From positions 18,218,932-18,282,931 of the forward strand of contig NC_092679.1 in NCBI RefSeq assembly GCF_964355755.1: a stretch of 64,000 nucleotides of DNA, in the 5' to 3' direction. The number at the start of each line of letters is the position of its first letter. The stretch's first letter is position 1. The stretch comes from Antedon mediterranea (lineage: Eukaryota > Echinodermata > Crinoidea > Comatulida > Antedonidae). Under the pieces are notes generated by a model, which was given only the letters and a program-made list of their open reading frames with translations, was not told the origin of the DNA and did no database searches. The position numbers and the translations under genes were made by a program. Positions 1 through 10,595 of the stretch are shown piece by piece.

Positions 1-570
1 TATTTAAGGTAAGGTAAGTGATCTAAGTATAACATCGAAACTTTGCTGTATAATGTCTAATTTCATAACGTGATTCACTAGTTATTACAAAAGTTAGTAA
101 AAAGACTTTAAAAAAACCAGTTGTTTGTTTGATTTCATCGTAGTGTTACATGAAAAAGGAAATTTTGTAAATATATAATTTTGTGTGTTTTCGCTTCCAT
201 CGTTATTCATTTTGGTTTGATTTATTACAGTTAGGCCTCTAAAGTTAAAGTTTAAAAGTATAGGCACCTACAAAAAGCGCATGATGACACAAGCGCAGTC
301 GGTTACTTGCAAGAAGTTTGGCTAAACAATGACCATTATCTATTAATAACGCTTTTAAGTTAGGCGTTTACCGTCACACAATACACACACACAAAATTCG
401 GTACATTTAAGGATTCTTTTTTTGTAATCGGTAAAACAATAACCGGAGCATGGAGGTCCATGACCGGAGTGCGCGCATCTTTATAAGAGAACCTCATTTT
501 AGGGAATATTACTTATTTCTGAATTTCCATCTGAATTGTTAACTACACTTTTACTGATTATCTACGAACC
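1..570. other. Left-edge intergenic or intronic DNA
   Basis: No supported gene. The stretch is AT-rich and has no long open frame with coding character. If the minus-strand dehydrogenase starting at 2271 is real, this stretch probably lies inside its first intron or between its exons. I looked here for a following Rossmann-fold exon on the minus strand and saw none. Confidence 0.6.
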
Positions 571-1271
571 ATGAACGATTGTATTTGAATGTCGCGAACC
601 CGTAACGGAACAGCAAGAAGGACCGTTTTGCGAAGAGTGTCAGAGATGGCAACATCGTAGGTGTGACTCAGGAGTGAAAAGAGGAGCAGCGTACAGGTTA
701 GCCGTCGAAGAGGGTTTTATTGATTGGACATGTAGAGACTGTGCTCCAGAAAACAACGTCCAACCGGTGCCGCAACTAGAGATTTTTCCAGCCGACCTTG
801 GCGACTTTTTGGAACCAATCGTTCATAGAAGAAGAGGTACTGAATCTTTACCCTGAACCACAACCAATACCAGTGATGCCTGCTGTTGATGATGACATCG
901 TTACTTATCGGCGATTAGCAGGAACAACAAAACGTGGGAATGTAAGTTCTTAAAATATTTATAATCTATTCTTTGTAAATTTTTTTTTTATTATCGCATT
1001 TTCTTGTGAAAACCAACTTAACCTTCTGTTGTTTCAGGACTCGCTTGTAGACAGTCATGGGTACCAATATACAGAGAAGATTGATAAAAGACGGGCAAAT
1101 ACAACATGGAGATGTTTTCTCAGAAACAAGAATGTGACGTGCAAAGCAACAGTGTTGGAGAAGAATGGAGTTGAAACATTGTGGGACGAGTACCGCGAGG
1201 GCCAACGTAGTGTACGTTCTCAAATGCTTGCCGCGAGTAAACTTATCACTGGCGATGCTCGCGTTGAATAG
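571..1271 (+). pseudogene. PHD-like + FLYWCH domain protein, two apparent frameshifts
   Basis: Exon 1 (571-941) opens with ATG at 571 and encodes a PHD-like zinc finger: CIxC spacing, then FCEECQRWQHRRC, then WTCRDC. A short linker ends in TTKRGN. A GTAAGT donor at 942 and an acceptor AG at 1036-1037 lead to exon 2 (1038-1271), which encodes an N-terminal FLYWCH-like zinc finger (DSHGYQY, TTWRCFL, VTCKAT) and stops at 1269-1271. The family's usual terminal His pair is not evident, so the FLYWCH module looks short. Exon 1 is not open in one frame: one surplus T near 584-586 (TTT) and one near 807-811 (TTTTT) each break it, and ignoring one T at each site restores one continuous frame with the expected Cys spacing. 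PHD/FLYWCH combinations occur in transposon-associated or domesticated DNA-binding proteins. It is either a decaying copy or an intact gene with two homopolymer errors in the assembly. Confidence 0.6.
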
Positions 1272-2219
1272 TGCTAATGTTATGTATGTTAGTTAAATTA
1301 GTTAACAAATTAGTAAAAAATCGTATGTTAGTAATAAACATTAAATATAATTTTTAACTATTTGCAAAATACGTTAGTTAAGAACTTTTGTAAAATAACA
1401 TGTTATTGCTAGAAATAAAGTCAATTTTAATGTATGTAAAGAAGTAAGATATTAGTAAAAATCGTATGTTAGTAATAAACATTAAAAAAGATATTGTTTC
1501 ATTGTTACATTTTAAACTATTTGCAAACTATATTACGTATTAGTTAAGTAGTTTTGTAATATAACATGTTATTACTAGTAATAAAGTCAATTTTAATGCA
1601 TGCTAGTGGTTAGGCCTATATATGAAAAAAACAATTATAAATATAAATGTTATATTATATGTTTATTTATAAAATATGGTAGTTAAGTTAATTCGTTCGT
1701 AAATTCTCAAACTTATAACATGTCTAAATAAAAATACAGGAATTGATAATAAATGTGTTAAGATTGTATATAATAAAATAATTTTCATTTTTCTCTATCT
1801 GTGATGAATCTAACTGTATCTGAAAAGAAATCGTAATATTATATACAATAATACAAATGTAGAGAAAAATCGGTAAAGCAATGCACCCCTATTTTTTTAA
1901 TGGAATAAGCCACGGAGATCGCTAATCTAAACAATGCATTTAATATAAACAATGCAAGCAAGCCTGGCGTTCCATACTAAATACATGCGGCCGAACTCGT
2001 TGGCGGCCGAACACGACGGTATTCCTGCTGGCTAGGCTGCAGAAGCCTACAAATCCAACTACTAGAGAGAACAGTATGGCTAGGCCTAACTGGCTAGGTT
2101 TATGACGGTGTCGCGGAGGACTACAAGTCACGCACATTATCCTTATGATGGACCAAGTTGCTAGTCTCTCTCTAGGCCTAGCCTAAAGTTGGAGATTCTA
2201 ATCTTAATTACTTACTTAC
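1272..2219. other. 3' flank of FLYWCH gene and first intron of the minus-strand dehydrogenase
   Basis: No coding exon seen. It holds a diverged direct duplication (1311-1438 and 1452-1603), AATAAA-like signals within both copies, and several TAGGCCTA octamers between 2080 and 2185. Confidence 0.5.
1311..1603. repeat. Direct duplication of about 130-150 bp
   Basis: Two diverged copies, about 1311-1438 and 1452-1603, share blocks in the same order: AAATCGTATGTTAGTAATAA, then a TTTGCAAA-type block, then AACATGTTATT, then AATAAAGTCAATTTTAATG. Both carry AATAAA hexamers, so either could supply the polyadenylation signal of the FLYWCH gene just upstream. Confidence 0.7.
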
Positions 2220-2271
2220 CGGCTATTTTGGTTCCTAGAATTCCACATCCTAAAACAGCTACTTTAACCAT
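2220..2271 (-). CDS. First coding exon of a Rossmann-fold dehydrogenase (3-hydroxyacyl-CoA dehydrogenase-like), partial
   Basis: Reading the minus strand from ATG at 2271, 52 nt encode MVKVAVLGCGILGTKIAG (the last Gly codon is split by the intron) and end at a strong GTAAGTAAG donor at 2219. The pattern hydrophobic-GxGxxG-x3-G directly after the start is the NAD(P)-binding first beta-strand/turn of Rossmann dehydrogenases, and the wording resembles the N-terminus of 3-hydroxyacyl-CoA dehydrogenase-like proteins. The rest of the gene must lie to the left; no further exon was found between 1 and 2219, so most of it is outside the window. Its start is only 284 bp from the CAMKMT start on the other strand. 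Family placement rests on 18 residues; a 6-phosphogluconate-type or other Rossmann enzyme is possible. Confidence 0.55.
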
Positions 2272-2555
2272 CACCTATTTTAAAATCAAACTTAAATAAA
2301 AATAGTGTTTCTAATGTGATTTTAAATTAGCAATTTCCTTGTCGAGTCGTCAAATTGATTGTTTTGAGTTTTCGTTGACATTTGACCTTTGATAGTTGGA
2401 TTTCAGATAGATATTCACACTTGGATATGTATCCTCCATAGTGTTAACTGGTATATTTAAAATTGCTCACGTGTACGTTCAAATAGCCCATACCTAAGAC
2501 ACATAAACAAAAACATTGGATTTTCAAAACGATACGCCGGTGTTATTTTACAAAA
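2272..2555. promoter_or_regulatory. Putative bidirectional promoter between dehydrogenase exon 1 and CAMKMT
   Basis: The 284 bp between two divergently transcribed start codons must contain both 5' UTRs and probably both promoters. It contains a CACGTG E-box (in GCTCACGTGTACG, about 2467-2472). No clear TATA box positioned for either gene was identified. The promoter role is inferred from gene arrangement only. Confidence 0.4.
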
Positions 2556-5500
2556 ATGAATAAGTTTGACAAACAAAAAGCAAGCGATCGCTGGGAAATT
2601 TTACGTCAAGTTAGTTAAAGGAGTTATTTATAATATAGAAGTAATTGAGTATATTTTAATGTGGTTGATTTTTAGGAAACTTGAAAAATAGTCTAGGCCT
2701 AGGCCTAGTTAGGCTACCTAGTAGGTAGGGCCTAACTAGGCCTAGATAGTAGTAGGCCTGGCCCTAGCTACTAGGTAGGTTTACTCACAGATAGATAGAG
2801 CCAGCCTCTCAGACTCTACTACTAGTACTACAAAAAGTAAAATTAGTATTCTAGGCCTTATTTAATTGATTTTGTGCTATAGTTTTAGGCCTGTCTGCAC
2901 TAGGCCTACTCTTTTTTATTTATATAAATAAAGCAAACAGCTTTGCTTGGGTAGTGATTGTGATGGATAAAAAACTTCAGTTCTTCTAATTAAGAGGGAG
3001 AAATAAACAATTTCTGAACTACTATTCTTGTTGTTGTATTTTTTTAAAGTTTTACTTGTTTGATTTCATTTGTTCACATCATATGTTATTATGAAAACAA
3101 TATATTAGATAATCCAAATTTTATTTTCTCCAGGCAATTCTGAAGAAAACCAAAGATGGAGAAAAACACAAAAAGACGTCGATGATAGAATTTGTTTCAT
3201 TCAATTTACTTACAACAGATCAAGTACTTGATAACAATGGTGATGTCTGGCATCAATATCAGTATTCTTCTATTCCATCTTTCAGAGCACGAATCAAGTA
3301 AGCCGAAGTCAATTTTATAAAATAACAAAATAATTTTACCTTTGTTTTTAAGTCTAAATATTTTTACCTATTTTGTTTTCATAATTCTTTATGATAATGA
3401 TGTCCATACCATAAGATAAAGAGAACTGGTTTGATAAAAAGCCAATGAGCTTATATAGATTGGCTGGAGGGCGGTCTCCTCACAGGAAAGTACAGGTCGT
3501 GATAACATTTTGAGTACGCCCTCTAGCCAATCTATATGAGCTCATTGTAAACCCTAATTTGTTCTAACCCTAAGCACTTCCTAACCATTTGGATACAAAG
3601 ATTGATAGATGCCAACTCAGTTCCATACTGATTCATTTATAAGCCCACACAATATATATACATACAGAAATACCATGATTAATCCATGGAGAAAATGATG
3701 AGTTAACCTTAGTACTAAATCAATGTATCTATTCTTGTAAATGTTATCTTTTCCTTTCTTTTAAGGCATATCAGCAAATCTTTTAACCCAGAAGAACTCA
3801 TTGGATTTAATAATACTGGTAATGTATGTAAGTTACAGTATACAACTTTATGTTATTTAATCGGACTATTAATTATAGCATTGGTTGTTTGATTATTGGT
3901 ATAAACAAGATAATACATTTTACTCATTCCTGAATAGACTTTTGAATAGACTACTATCTTCAAATCTTTTTATGATTATAATCGACAATCCGTAATTCTA
4001 TGACTTCTACACATTTTAGTATTGTAGTTTTCATCTCAGTTTTCACAACACTGAGTTTGTCAGAAGATCACAAGCACGTACATCATTAAGTTTCATTAAA
4101 ATTGTCCCAATGTTCTAACTTCATGTTTGCTATAATAATGTGGTTATTATTCAATATGTATTTTTAGGTGTATGGCCAGCAGAAGAGGTTTTAACATATT
4201 GGTGTTTGGAGAACAGAGAGTTATTCAGGTGAGAATTTACAGAATATTTTGTTTTGGGACTGTACTGTAAGACAAAGGACAAACATTAAATCACCCAAAT
4301 AGTCCTGATAAAGAACCGAACAGAACGGTATATACTGCGGTATATACTGGGCTTATATAAATGTGTAGATTAATCTGAATGACTCCTCCCATCAACCTTC
4401 CTGAATCAAAGCTCAATAAAAACACCAAACTTCAGGACTTGTTTGTGTTGGAAAAGAATTTTATTTTGTAATAAATATTTCAAGTAATAGACTGAAATTG
4501 AAATTTGATTATGATATGATACAATAGTATTTATTGTCATTTTTACAACTAGGTATAAATAAAATTTGATTAGGTTTATGTTTCCAATTTGTTTTCCTTT
4601 TTTGCAACCTGCAGAGAGAAGAAAATATGTGAACTTGGAGGAGGAATGACATGTCTTGCAGGGTTAACAGTGAGTATTTACATGATGTCATAAACTAATT
4701 TGCATAATTGGGAAACTCACTTGAACAGAACATGTGATTAGATATTCATATCAACTTTGGTTTAATGATTTTTTAAAAAATCACCCTAGAATTTTGTTAA
4801 AGTAGAGGATTGACTGAGAATGCCCACACATGTGATCATCGCATTCGGTTGAAAAACATTTACCTTGTATAACATCTTGTGTATGTTTTTTTCTTCTATC
4901 CACAGATAGGTACTAGTTGTGAAGCAGAGGTGGTTACGCTAACTGATGGCAATGAGGACTCTGTCCAAAGTATCCTTTAAAACATATTTCATAGCTAGTT
5001 TTACTGTCCTAATGAAATGGTACAGTACAACAAATGTAACCTGACCTAAACTTTTTACTTACATTAGTAAGTTATTAAGTCTATGAAGGTATACAATATT
5101 TTATACCTCTATAGTTTATGATGATAAGGTCAATAACCCATGGTTTGACTCTATCTGGGCCAAAGGCCAAATTGGTTGTAACTTTAGGAAAGATTGTTTA
5201 CTCTTGTTGTGTCGTCCTTCCGATGAGACGTTGATCTGGCTGGCATGAAGAACTTTGTACACATATTTAACAAGAGTAGGAGTTGGCTTCCGGCGTGTGC
5301 TTATCTGGTTAGGCTCTGTACTGCTGAAGTTTTTTTATTAGTGTAAAAGTATTTAAGAATATTATATTAATATATAAATTAAATTATAATCCAATTTTTG
5401 TACCAGATGTAAAGGAGATTTTAAAAGAAAATGATAAACATTTAAAAGCAAGTCAAGTTGATGCAAGGTAATAGAATATTTATTATGTATTTGTATTCCT

Positions 5501-6293
5501 TTTCTCATCTTTTTTTGAAGGTAAAATGTATTTACCAGTATTATTTTGTCCTTCATTGTAGTGTTTTACGCTGGGATAAACCAGAGGAATATAATAATTT
5601 TATGGAAATGTTTGATTTCGTCATCTCTGCAGATTGGTAAGTACATTACAAAGTGAAAAGTTCAGTACAATCTTTATTGCGAACATTGTTATCCACATAT
5701 TATATCTACTATATGATAATTTGTTATTCTTTTTAGTTTGTTCTTTGACCAGTACAGAGAAGATTTGGTTAAAACTATCAACACAATTCTAAAACCAAAA
5801 GTTAGTGAAATTTCATCTTTGCAGTTTGACTAAATTGGAATGTCCATGAGAAGCTTATGTACTTTTTTATATTTAAAACCCTTACTTTTTTTGTAATTCT
5901 TTTAGGGTATATGTATCATATTTGCTCCAAAAAGACACAATACGTGTGAAGAATTCTGTGCAATTGCGAAAAGGAAATTTGAAGTTACAATAGATGAGAG
6001 ATATGATGCTGTAGTATGGGATAAACATATAAAGGTACAGTTTAAATAGATTACCGACTGGACAAACTATCTAATAAACTCACTAATTTAGTAAAATAAA
6101 TCAAGTTCAACATGCGTACTTAGAATTGTTCTAATCTATGGTAAAGAAAATAAGGTAGCCCTAGTGTACAACATTTTTATCATGTATACTTTAGACTTGT
6201 TTAATTTTTTTTCCTTAGGCCTTGGAAAATTCTAGTGAAATCTATGATGAAAATAGACATTATCCACTGAAAATTACTCTGACAAAAACATGA
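2556..6293 (+). CDS. CAMKMT: Calmodulin-lysine N-methyltransferase
   Basis: Eleven coding exons: 2556-2609, 3134-3297, 3766-3827, 4168-4228, 4615-4669, 4906-4969, 5407-5467, 5562-5636, 5737-5800, 5906-6034, 6219-6293 (TGA). All junctions are GT-AG and in phase, giving 287 residues (human CAMKMT is somewhat over 300). The enzyme uses S-adenosylmethionine to trimethylate calmodulin Lys115. Family landmarks: RWEILRQ near the N-terminus; LIGFNNTGNVCVWPAEEVL, which in this family precedes the Rossmann core; CELGGGMTCLAGL (SAM-binding glycine loop, motif I); LTDGNE (post-I acidic residue); VLRWD; FVISADCLFFDQYR (class I DxLF region, here CLFFD); LKPKG and HYPLKITLTK at the C-terminus. The start is the first in-frame ATG and precedes the conserved RWxxLRQ. 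Introns carry a hairpin element (3443-3547) but no disruption of coding sequence. Confidence 0.95.
3443..3547. mobile_element. Hairpin MITE-like element in CAMKMT intron 2
   Basis: Two 31-nt arms (3443-3473 and 3517-3547) are near-perfect reverse complements with two mismatches; the left arm begins CAATGAGCTTATATAGATTG. A 43-nt loop separates them. A short foldback with long arms and no coding capacity fits a miniature inverted-repeat element. No related copy was recognised in the window. Confidence 0.6.
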
Positions 6294-6771
6294 AGCTGTA
6301 GGGTCAAAGGTGAAGTTGATGAATCAGGTGATATTTATTAATGAAATTTTCAGGAAAAAAAATGTCAATGAAAATGTTTTGAAGTATATATTAACAGCCT
6401 TACCATGTTGAATCATCGGTTCTTGTCAGATCAAAGAAGTTAATGAATGATGGACTGGTAATGCTTGGATGGGCTTCTCTGTTGGGATATGAGGTGACGT
6501 TTCAGAGAGAAATATGATGTAATGGTAAAGATATCGGACTTGTATGTGAGAGGTATGGGTTCGTTTCCTGTCTGTTCTACATTACCTGTCTGCTGCAAGA
6601 TACTTTACTTTCGTTTCATTGCTAAATACTTTGGATAGCTGTTGGTCCAAGATATGCGCACTGCTCATCTGTATGATAAACTACATTATTTGAAAACAGT
6701 ATGGGGTCGTCTACCGGATCTGATTGTCCTGTATACTCTAGGAGAACAGGCCTGTGCCAAGGCAATCAATT

Positions 6772-6990
6772 ACCGAGATAGAAACTCGTAATAGTACTTT
6801 GATCTTATGTGTGGCTGCGACAAATACCAACAGTACTGTACTATGGACAGTAGCTGTAAAGGGGTGTTGAACTGATCATGTCGCAGCCACAGATAAATTC
6901 TTTGATCTCCAAACCTCAGCATTCTCTTGTTATTTGCCTTGCTTGTACTGAACAATTCGCCCAGGATAAAGAAAAAATAACCAAGTAGCA
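6772..6990 (-). mobile_element. Interspersed repeat C, copy 1
   Basis: Read on the minus strand, this stretch resembles 63125-63355 on the plus strand over about 200 bp. Shared landmarks in the same order are a GGAGATCAA block, TTTATCTGTGGCTGCGACA (copy 2 TTTATCTGCGGCTGCGACA), TTTGTCGCAG, and AGATCAAAGTACTRTTACGAG. The two GTCGCAG/CTGCGAC blocks are inverted relative to each other inside the element, which suggests a foldback DNA element. The open frame crossing it is not supported as a gene. Confidence 0.6.
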
Positions 6991-7282
6991 AAGATTCAAG
7001 AAACAGGCCATAAATAGCATTGTCGTTTTCAGCATTGACGTAAGATCAATACCTGCATTGATTTACCCACTTCAAGATGACTGTAATGTTTAATCTTTAA
7101 TAATTAATGTAGTTGTTTTTGTTTATTGTGTCTCTTGGCTTGATCTCTAAAACGCTCAATAAGTTAAATTAAACCTTGACGGCACAAAGGTCTATTGTCA
7201 CACACGAGCAACATAATGATTCACACTAACTATTACAATTAAAAATTTGTTAGCTCTAGCCTGATGACGTGTGATGTATTAA

Positions 7283-7288
7283 AATAAA
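7283..7288 (+). promoter_or_regulatory. Candidate polyadenylation signal for CAMKMT
   Basis: AATAAA about 990 bp beyond the CAMKMT stop, followed by a TG-rich stretch (GTTTACTGTGAG, GGTGTGC). A nearer signal may have been missed and repeat DNA lies between, so this is tentative. Confidence 0.3.
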
Positions 7289-7360
7289 TGTTTACTGTGA
7301 GAAAATGAAAGGTGTGCTTTAGAAAAAGCAGTACAGTAAAAGTTAGTACTATGATACACA

Positions 7361-7366
7361 TTTATT
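7361..7366 (-). promoter_or_regulatory. Candidate polyadenylation signal for the 505-residue gene
   Basis: AATAAA on the minus strand about 295 bp after the stop codon at 7660. Together with the plus-strand signal at 7283 it would make the two transcripts overlap slightly in a tail-to-tail arrangement. Confidence 0.35.
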
Positions 7367-7659
7367 GGTATATACACGACAACTTAATCAACAATTTATC
7401 TGAATTAAATTTGTACTTATCTTGATGTGACGAAGAAGATTTAACCATGGACCTATAAATTAAATCTAATTTATACGTCCATGATTTAACACAGATGCTA
7501 CTTTAAAAAATGATTTTTCCTCATGTTTTTATCACGGGAAAGTATCCCCTAAATAGAGGTATCTCAAAGGAATGATTCTACGTGTGTTACATATTATTAA
7601 TTTAATAATTATATTTTTACAATCTTTTCATTCAAATAAATGTTGTGATACACCATTTC

Positions 7660-9177
7660 TTAATTCATTTGAAATTGTCTAACTATAAGAACTGCTCTGG
7701 CTGCTGCCGCAAATTTCTTCAAAGGCTTCCGTTGATGAGTTGCTACTAATTCTGGGATGAATACAGCCATCGGTGTTCCCAATTTAAGAGTTTCACGACC
7801 CAGTTTAGAGTCCGTCTTTTTAAACGATGGTCTTTGTGTGTGAACAACATTCTTCATCGGAATGTCTTTAGTTATGTCTTCTTTGTGTGTTAGGCCTACT
7901 TGTGGATTATCATCTGATTCTGTCATGTTTTTGTCATCTTCCACCATTTCATTATCATCTATTTTACTTTCATTCTTAACTATGTCACAATCTTGGTCAC
8001 GGGTCTCGGGTTTCTCTGTCATTTCTTCTTCACCGTCTTTGACACTATCATTTCTACTTTTGTCTGTTTCTTTTTCGTCAGGTTCTATACTAACTAACGA
8101 TTCTTTACTTTCTTTTGGTTTTTCATTATTTTCTTTAACATTTACGTTGCCAACAATTTCAGTTTTATCACCTACAGCGTCAACTTTATCACTTACAACG
8201 TCAACTTTATCGCTAACAACGTCAATTTCAATCAGTGCAGGCATTCTTTCTTCCAATATCCGTTTGTTAGAAAAAACCTTATTTTCGTGTGGATCTTCGA
8301 ACTTTTTTTTCTCGAACTGGTCAACAGAACCAAACCCAAGCCATGCGTACATTTCATCAGACTTCTTCGAATCCAATAATGCTCTCGATCTCGAAACTTT
8401 TGGCGCAAAATCACTCGTTATAAACGGATTGTGTTTGAGAAATTCTTTTTGATATTTTGTTGGAACTACATTTGGCGGGAGCTTAATAGAGCTGCGACCC
8501 CTTCGTCCCTGTGTGATTTTTCCAAGCTGACCCGTCTCTTTTGAACTCAGTGGAAACGTTTGTGACAGGCTTTCGTTCTTAAATCCTTGCAAAGTTTTTA
8601 TTTCGCCACTCGCTATCAAGTTACTCAGAGATATTCTTCTTTTCAGCTGAAATTCGTTTTTATTTCTAATACCTGTTGGTTGTATCTCAGGAAGAGTGAT
8701 AACTTGTGTTTTTAGGCTTGATTCTTGGTAAAATCCACTATGTGGGGTATTCCCTCTGCTTTGCTCGTGTAACATCTTTAATAATTTGTTCTTCTCGGCC
8801 AATTTACGTTTGATATGCGTTTCTTCTAACTCCCCAAACGATTTGTTAAATAGAACACTGGCCATTTTCCCCTTAGGAAACTTTCTATGATCTTGACGAA
8901 GACCATCTCGTCTAAAACTGTTTAATTTATCAGCTTTTTCTTCAGTAACTTGTAAGCTTCCCTTTTGAGCTTTATTCGTTTCCATCAGATGTTTAAGATG
9001 TTCCATCTTACTTCGCATTTCCTTCTCTTCTCTGCTAATGCTTGCTTCAGTTATCTGCCTAGCATAGTCGAGATGCCTAGCCTCTCGTTCGGCTTCTAAT
9101 TTCACAATCACGAATTTGCCTCCTCGATTTGAAAGCGTATTACGACGGTTGATCATAGCCCTGTAATCCCCCTTCAT
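7660..9177 (-). CDS. Uncharacterised intronless 505-residue charged protein
   Basis: A single uninterrupted frame of 505 codons from ATG at 9177; random open frames here rarely exceed 100 codons, so it is certainly coding. I do not recognise the family. Residues about 25-75 are a Glu/Lys/Arg-rich predicted helix or coiled coil (EREARHLDYARQITEASIS). The middle has a conserved-looking core with aromatic residues (KYQKEFLKHNPF; DEMYAWLGFGSVDQFEKKKF). Around residue 316 there are three 7-residue repeats (VDVVSDK type, from 21-bp DNA units near 8178-8225), followed by about 100 residues very rich in E, D, K, S and N, then a basic and hydrophobic C-terminus (LKKFAAAARAVLIVRQF). There is no signal peptide or membrane segment, so it is probably intracellular. 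The frame on the opposite strand (7862-8452) is a shadow. A retrogene origin is possible because neighbouring genes mostly have introns. Confidence 0.85.
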   Translation of the reverse strand: MKGDYRAMINRRNTLSNRGGKFVIVKLEAEREARHLDYARQITEASISREEKEMRSKMEHLKHLMETNKAQKGSLQVTEEKADKLNSFRRDGLRQDHRKFPKGKMASVLFNKSFGELEETHIKRKLAEKNKLLKMLHEQSRGNTPHSGFYQESSLKTQVITLPEIQPTGIRNKNEFQLKRRISLSNLIASGEIKTLQGFKNESLSQTFPLSSKETGQLGKITQGRRGRSSIKLPPNVVPTKYQKEFLKHNPFITSDFAPKVSRSRALLDSKKSDEMYAWLGFGSVDQFEKKKFEDPHENKVFSNKRILEERMPALIEIDVVSDKVDVVSDKVDAVGDKTEIVGNVNVKENNEKPKESKESLVSIEPDEKETDKSRNDSVKDGEEEMTEKPETRDQDCDIVKNESKIDDNEMVEDDKNMTESDDNPQVGLTHKEDITKDIPMKNVVHTQRPSFKKTDSKLGRETLKLGTPMAVFIPELVATHQRKPLKKFAAAARAVLIVRQFQMN

Positions 9178-10595
9178 TTTCTGGTTTTGTATTTTTTTAA
9201 CTATTTCAGAATATCAGAATAGTTGTATGTTGTCTGTCATTCTTCTGAGACACGCAGTAATCTAAAGTTGACAACAAATAATAAAACAATTTAGTATCAA
9301 GTGTTTCTATGGCCTTAATCAGGTCAAGAAACAGTTGAGATCTCGCGTATTATTAAGAATTGATTATAGAGAATGTCTAATTATTAAATTTCTATTAGAA
9401 CATCATACACTAATTGTAATAATCGATGTTTGGAATTAGTCATAGTAAACTAAAATGAAAGATTGTTACTAATAAGTTATTCATTAATGTGATACAACCA
9501 CATGAATGACGTCAGCAAATATTTTACAGCACAGGTACGCGAAGTGATTAAATATTATTCGGCATATGCGAGTTTGTTTTAATTATTGGAATCGAGCTCA
9601 CCATACGCATTCAGACATCGATAATGATAAAAATGTTCTATATGGTTTTTTTTTATAAACATAATACATTATGTAAAATATATTATTAAACTGTGAATAT
9701 GAGGATATGGAGATGCGTACGTAGGCCGACTATCCATGTACGTTGTACGTTTCATCTGCTATATTGAAGTAATTGGGCCGAAAAGAGGTACACAAATTAT
9801 ATTGTACTTCTAGTTATGTTGTAGTAACTCATGAAGATTGTCTAAACAGAATAAAATTGTAAAAAAGGTTTTAATAAGAAGTTAACAATGCGTGTATACA
9901 GTAGGTCATAGTATTTTTAAACGTCTAAAACATATTGTAAAAGTTTATGGTAGGCCTGCGTTTAGCCTACTTCTTTTAATTAAAAAAAATCTTTTCACAA
10001 AATATGTTATGTAGCACACTTACCTGAACAGGTACATATTGAATATTGGTAATAATATAACGCATCAAATGATTTATGATTACAGAATCATCTCCAAACT
10101 ATGTGAACAGGACGGAGAACGCGGCCCGATATGGTACTGCTGTTTGTATTGATTTGGGTTGCCGTGTGATACGGTACGGTACTAACAAAAAGAACCACGT
10201 AAAAAAAGAGATAATCCTAATCCTTACATTGAGTTGTTTTAATCTTCTAGCAGTACGGTACTGGCTAACACATCTACAATTAAACATATGTGTAACAAAG
10301 ACGTATGTTTTGTTAGTTCTAAATTGGACGCGATAAAGTCATTCTTTCATGTAATAATGTATTTGAATGGTGTTATGCTTAAAAAACAATGTGTCGGCAA
10401 TTTCATATCGTTAGGCTCTATGTCATTTTATTTCGTTGCTAAAATAGTTAATTTACTTTTTGATATTGCGTTATCGTATCGTATCATCGTATGTAGTGCG
10501 TTTTAGAGATAAAAGATATTTAAAAACATTTTTTATCTTTTCTGTATTTAGATTTATTTAGACCTCCATCACAAATGGAAACGAATTGAAGTTTT
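9178..10595. other. Intergenic region between 505-residue gene and GPCR
   Basis: Holds the upstream region of the 505-residue gene and the 3' flank of the GPCR. AT-rich, with short GGTACGG/TACGGTACG runs around 10130-10260 that create small open frames without family resemblance. An AATAAA on the minus strand (10553-10558) lies 38 bp past the GPCR stop. No other gene is supported. Confidence 0.55.

Larger units (their letters stand above)
6294..7659. other. Convergent intergenic region, CAMKMT 3' end to 505-residue gene
   Basis: Contains the CAMKMT 3' UTR, a repeat copy (about 6772-6990, see the element shared with 63125-63355), and candidate polyadenylation signals for both flanking genes. 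A tRNA-like B-box sequence (GGGTTCGTTTCC near 6558) may mark an old SINE head. No coding exon seen. Confidence 0.55.

Noticed and set aside
1940-2137. 65-codon minus-strand frame near the dehydrogenase exon
   Set aside because: It does not resemble the second part of a Rossmann fold and lacks a suitable acceptor in the right phase.
3443-3547. Hairpin considered as a microRNA precursor
   Set aside because: Long, nearly perfect arms with a 43-nt loop and CAATGAGCT ends look like a MITE; nothing specifically indicates processing.
6770-6991. 73-codon minus-strand frame
   Set aside because: Lies in interspersed repeat C, and the DNA similarity to the second copy extends outside the frame.
7862-8452. 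196-codon plus-strand frame
   Set aside because: Exact shadow of the 505-residue minus-strand gene; its Ser/Leu-rich composition is the complement of the acidic Lys/Glu-rich stretch.
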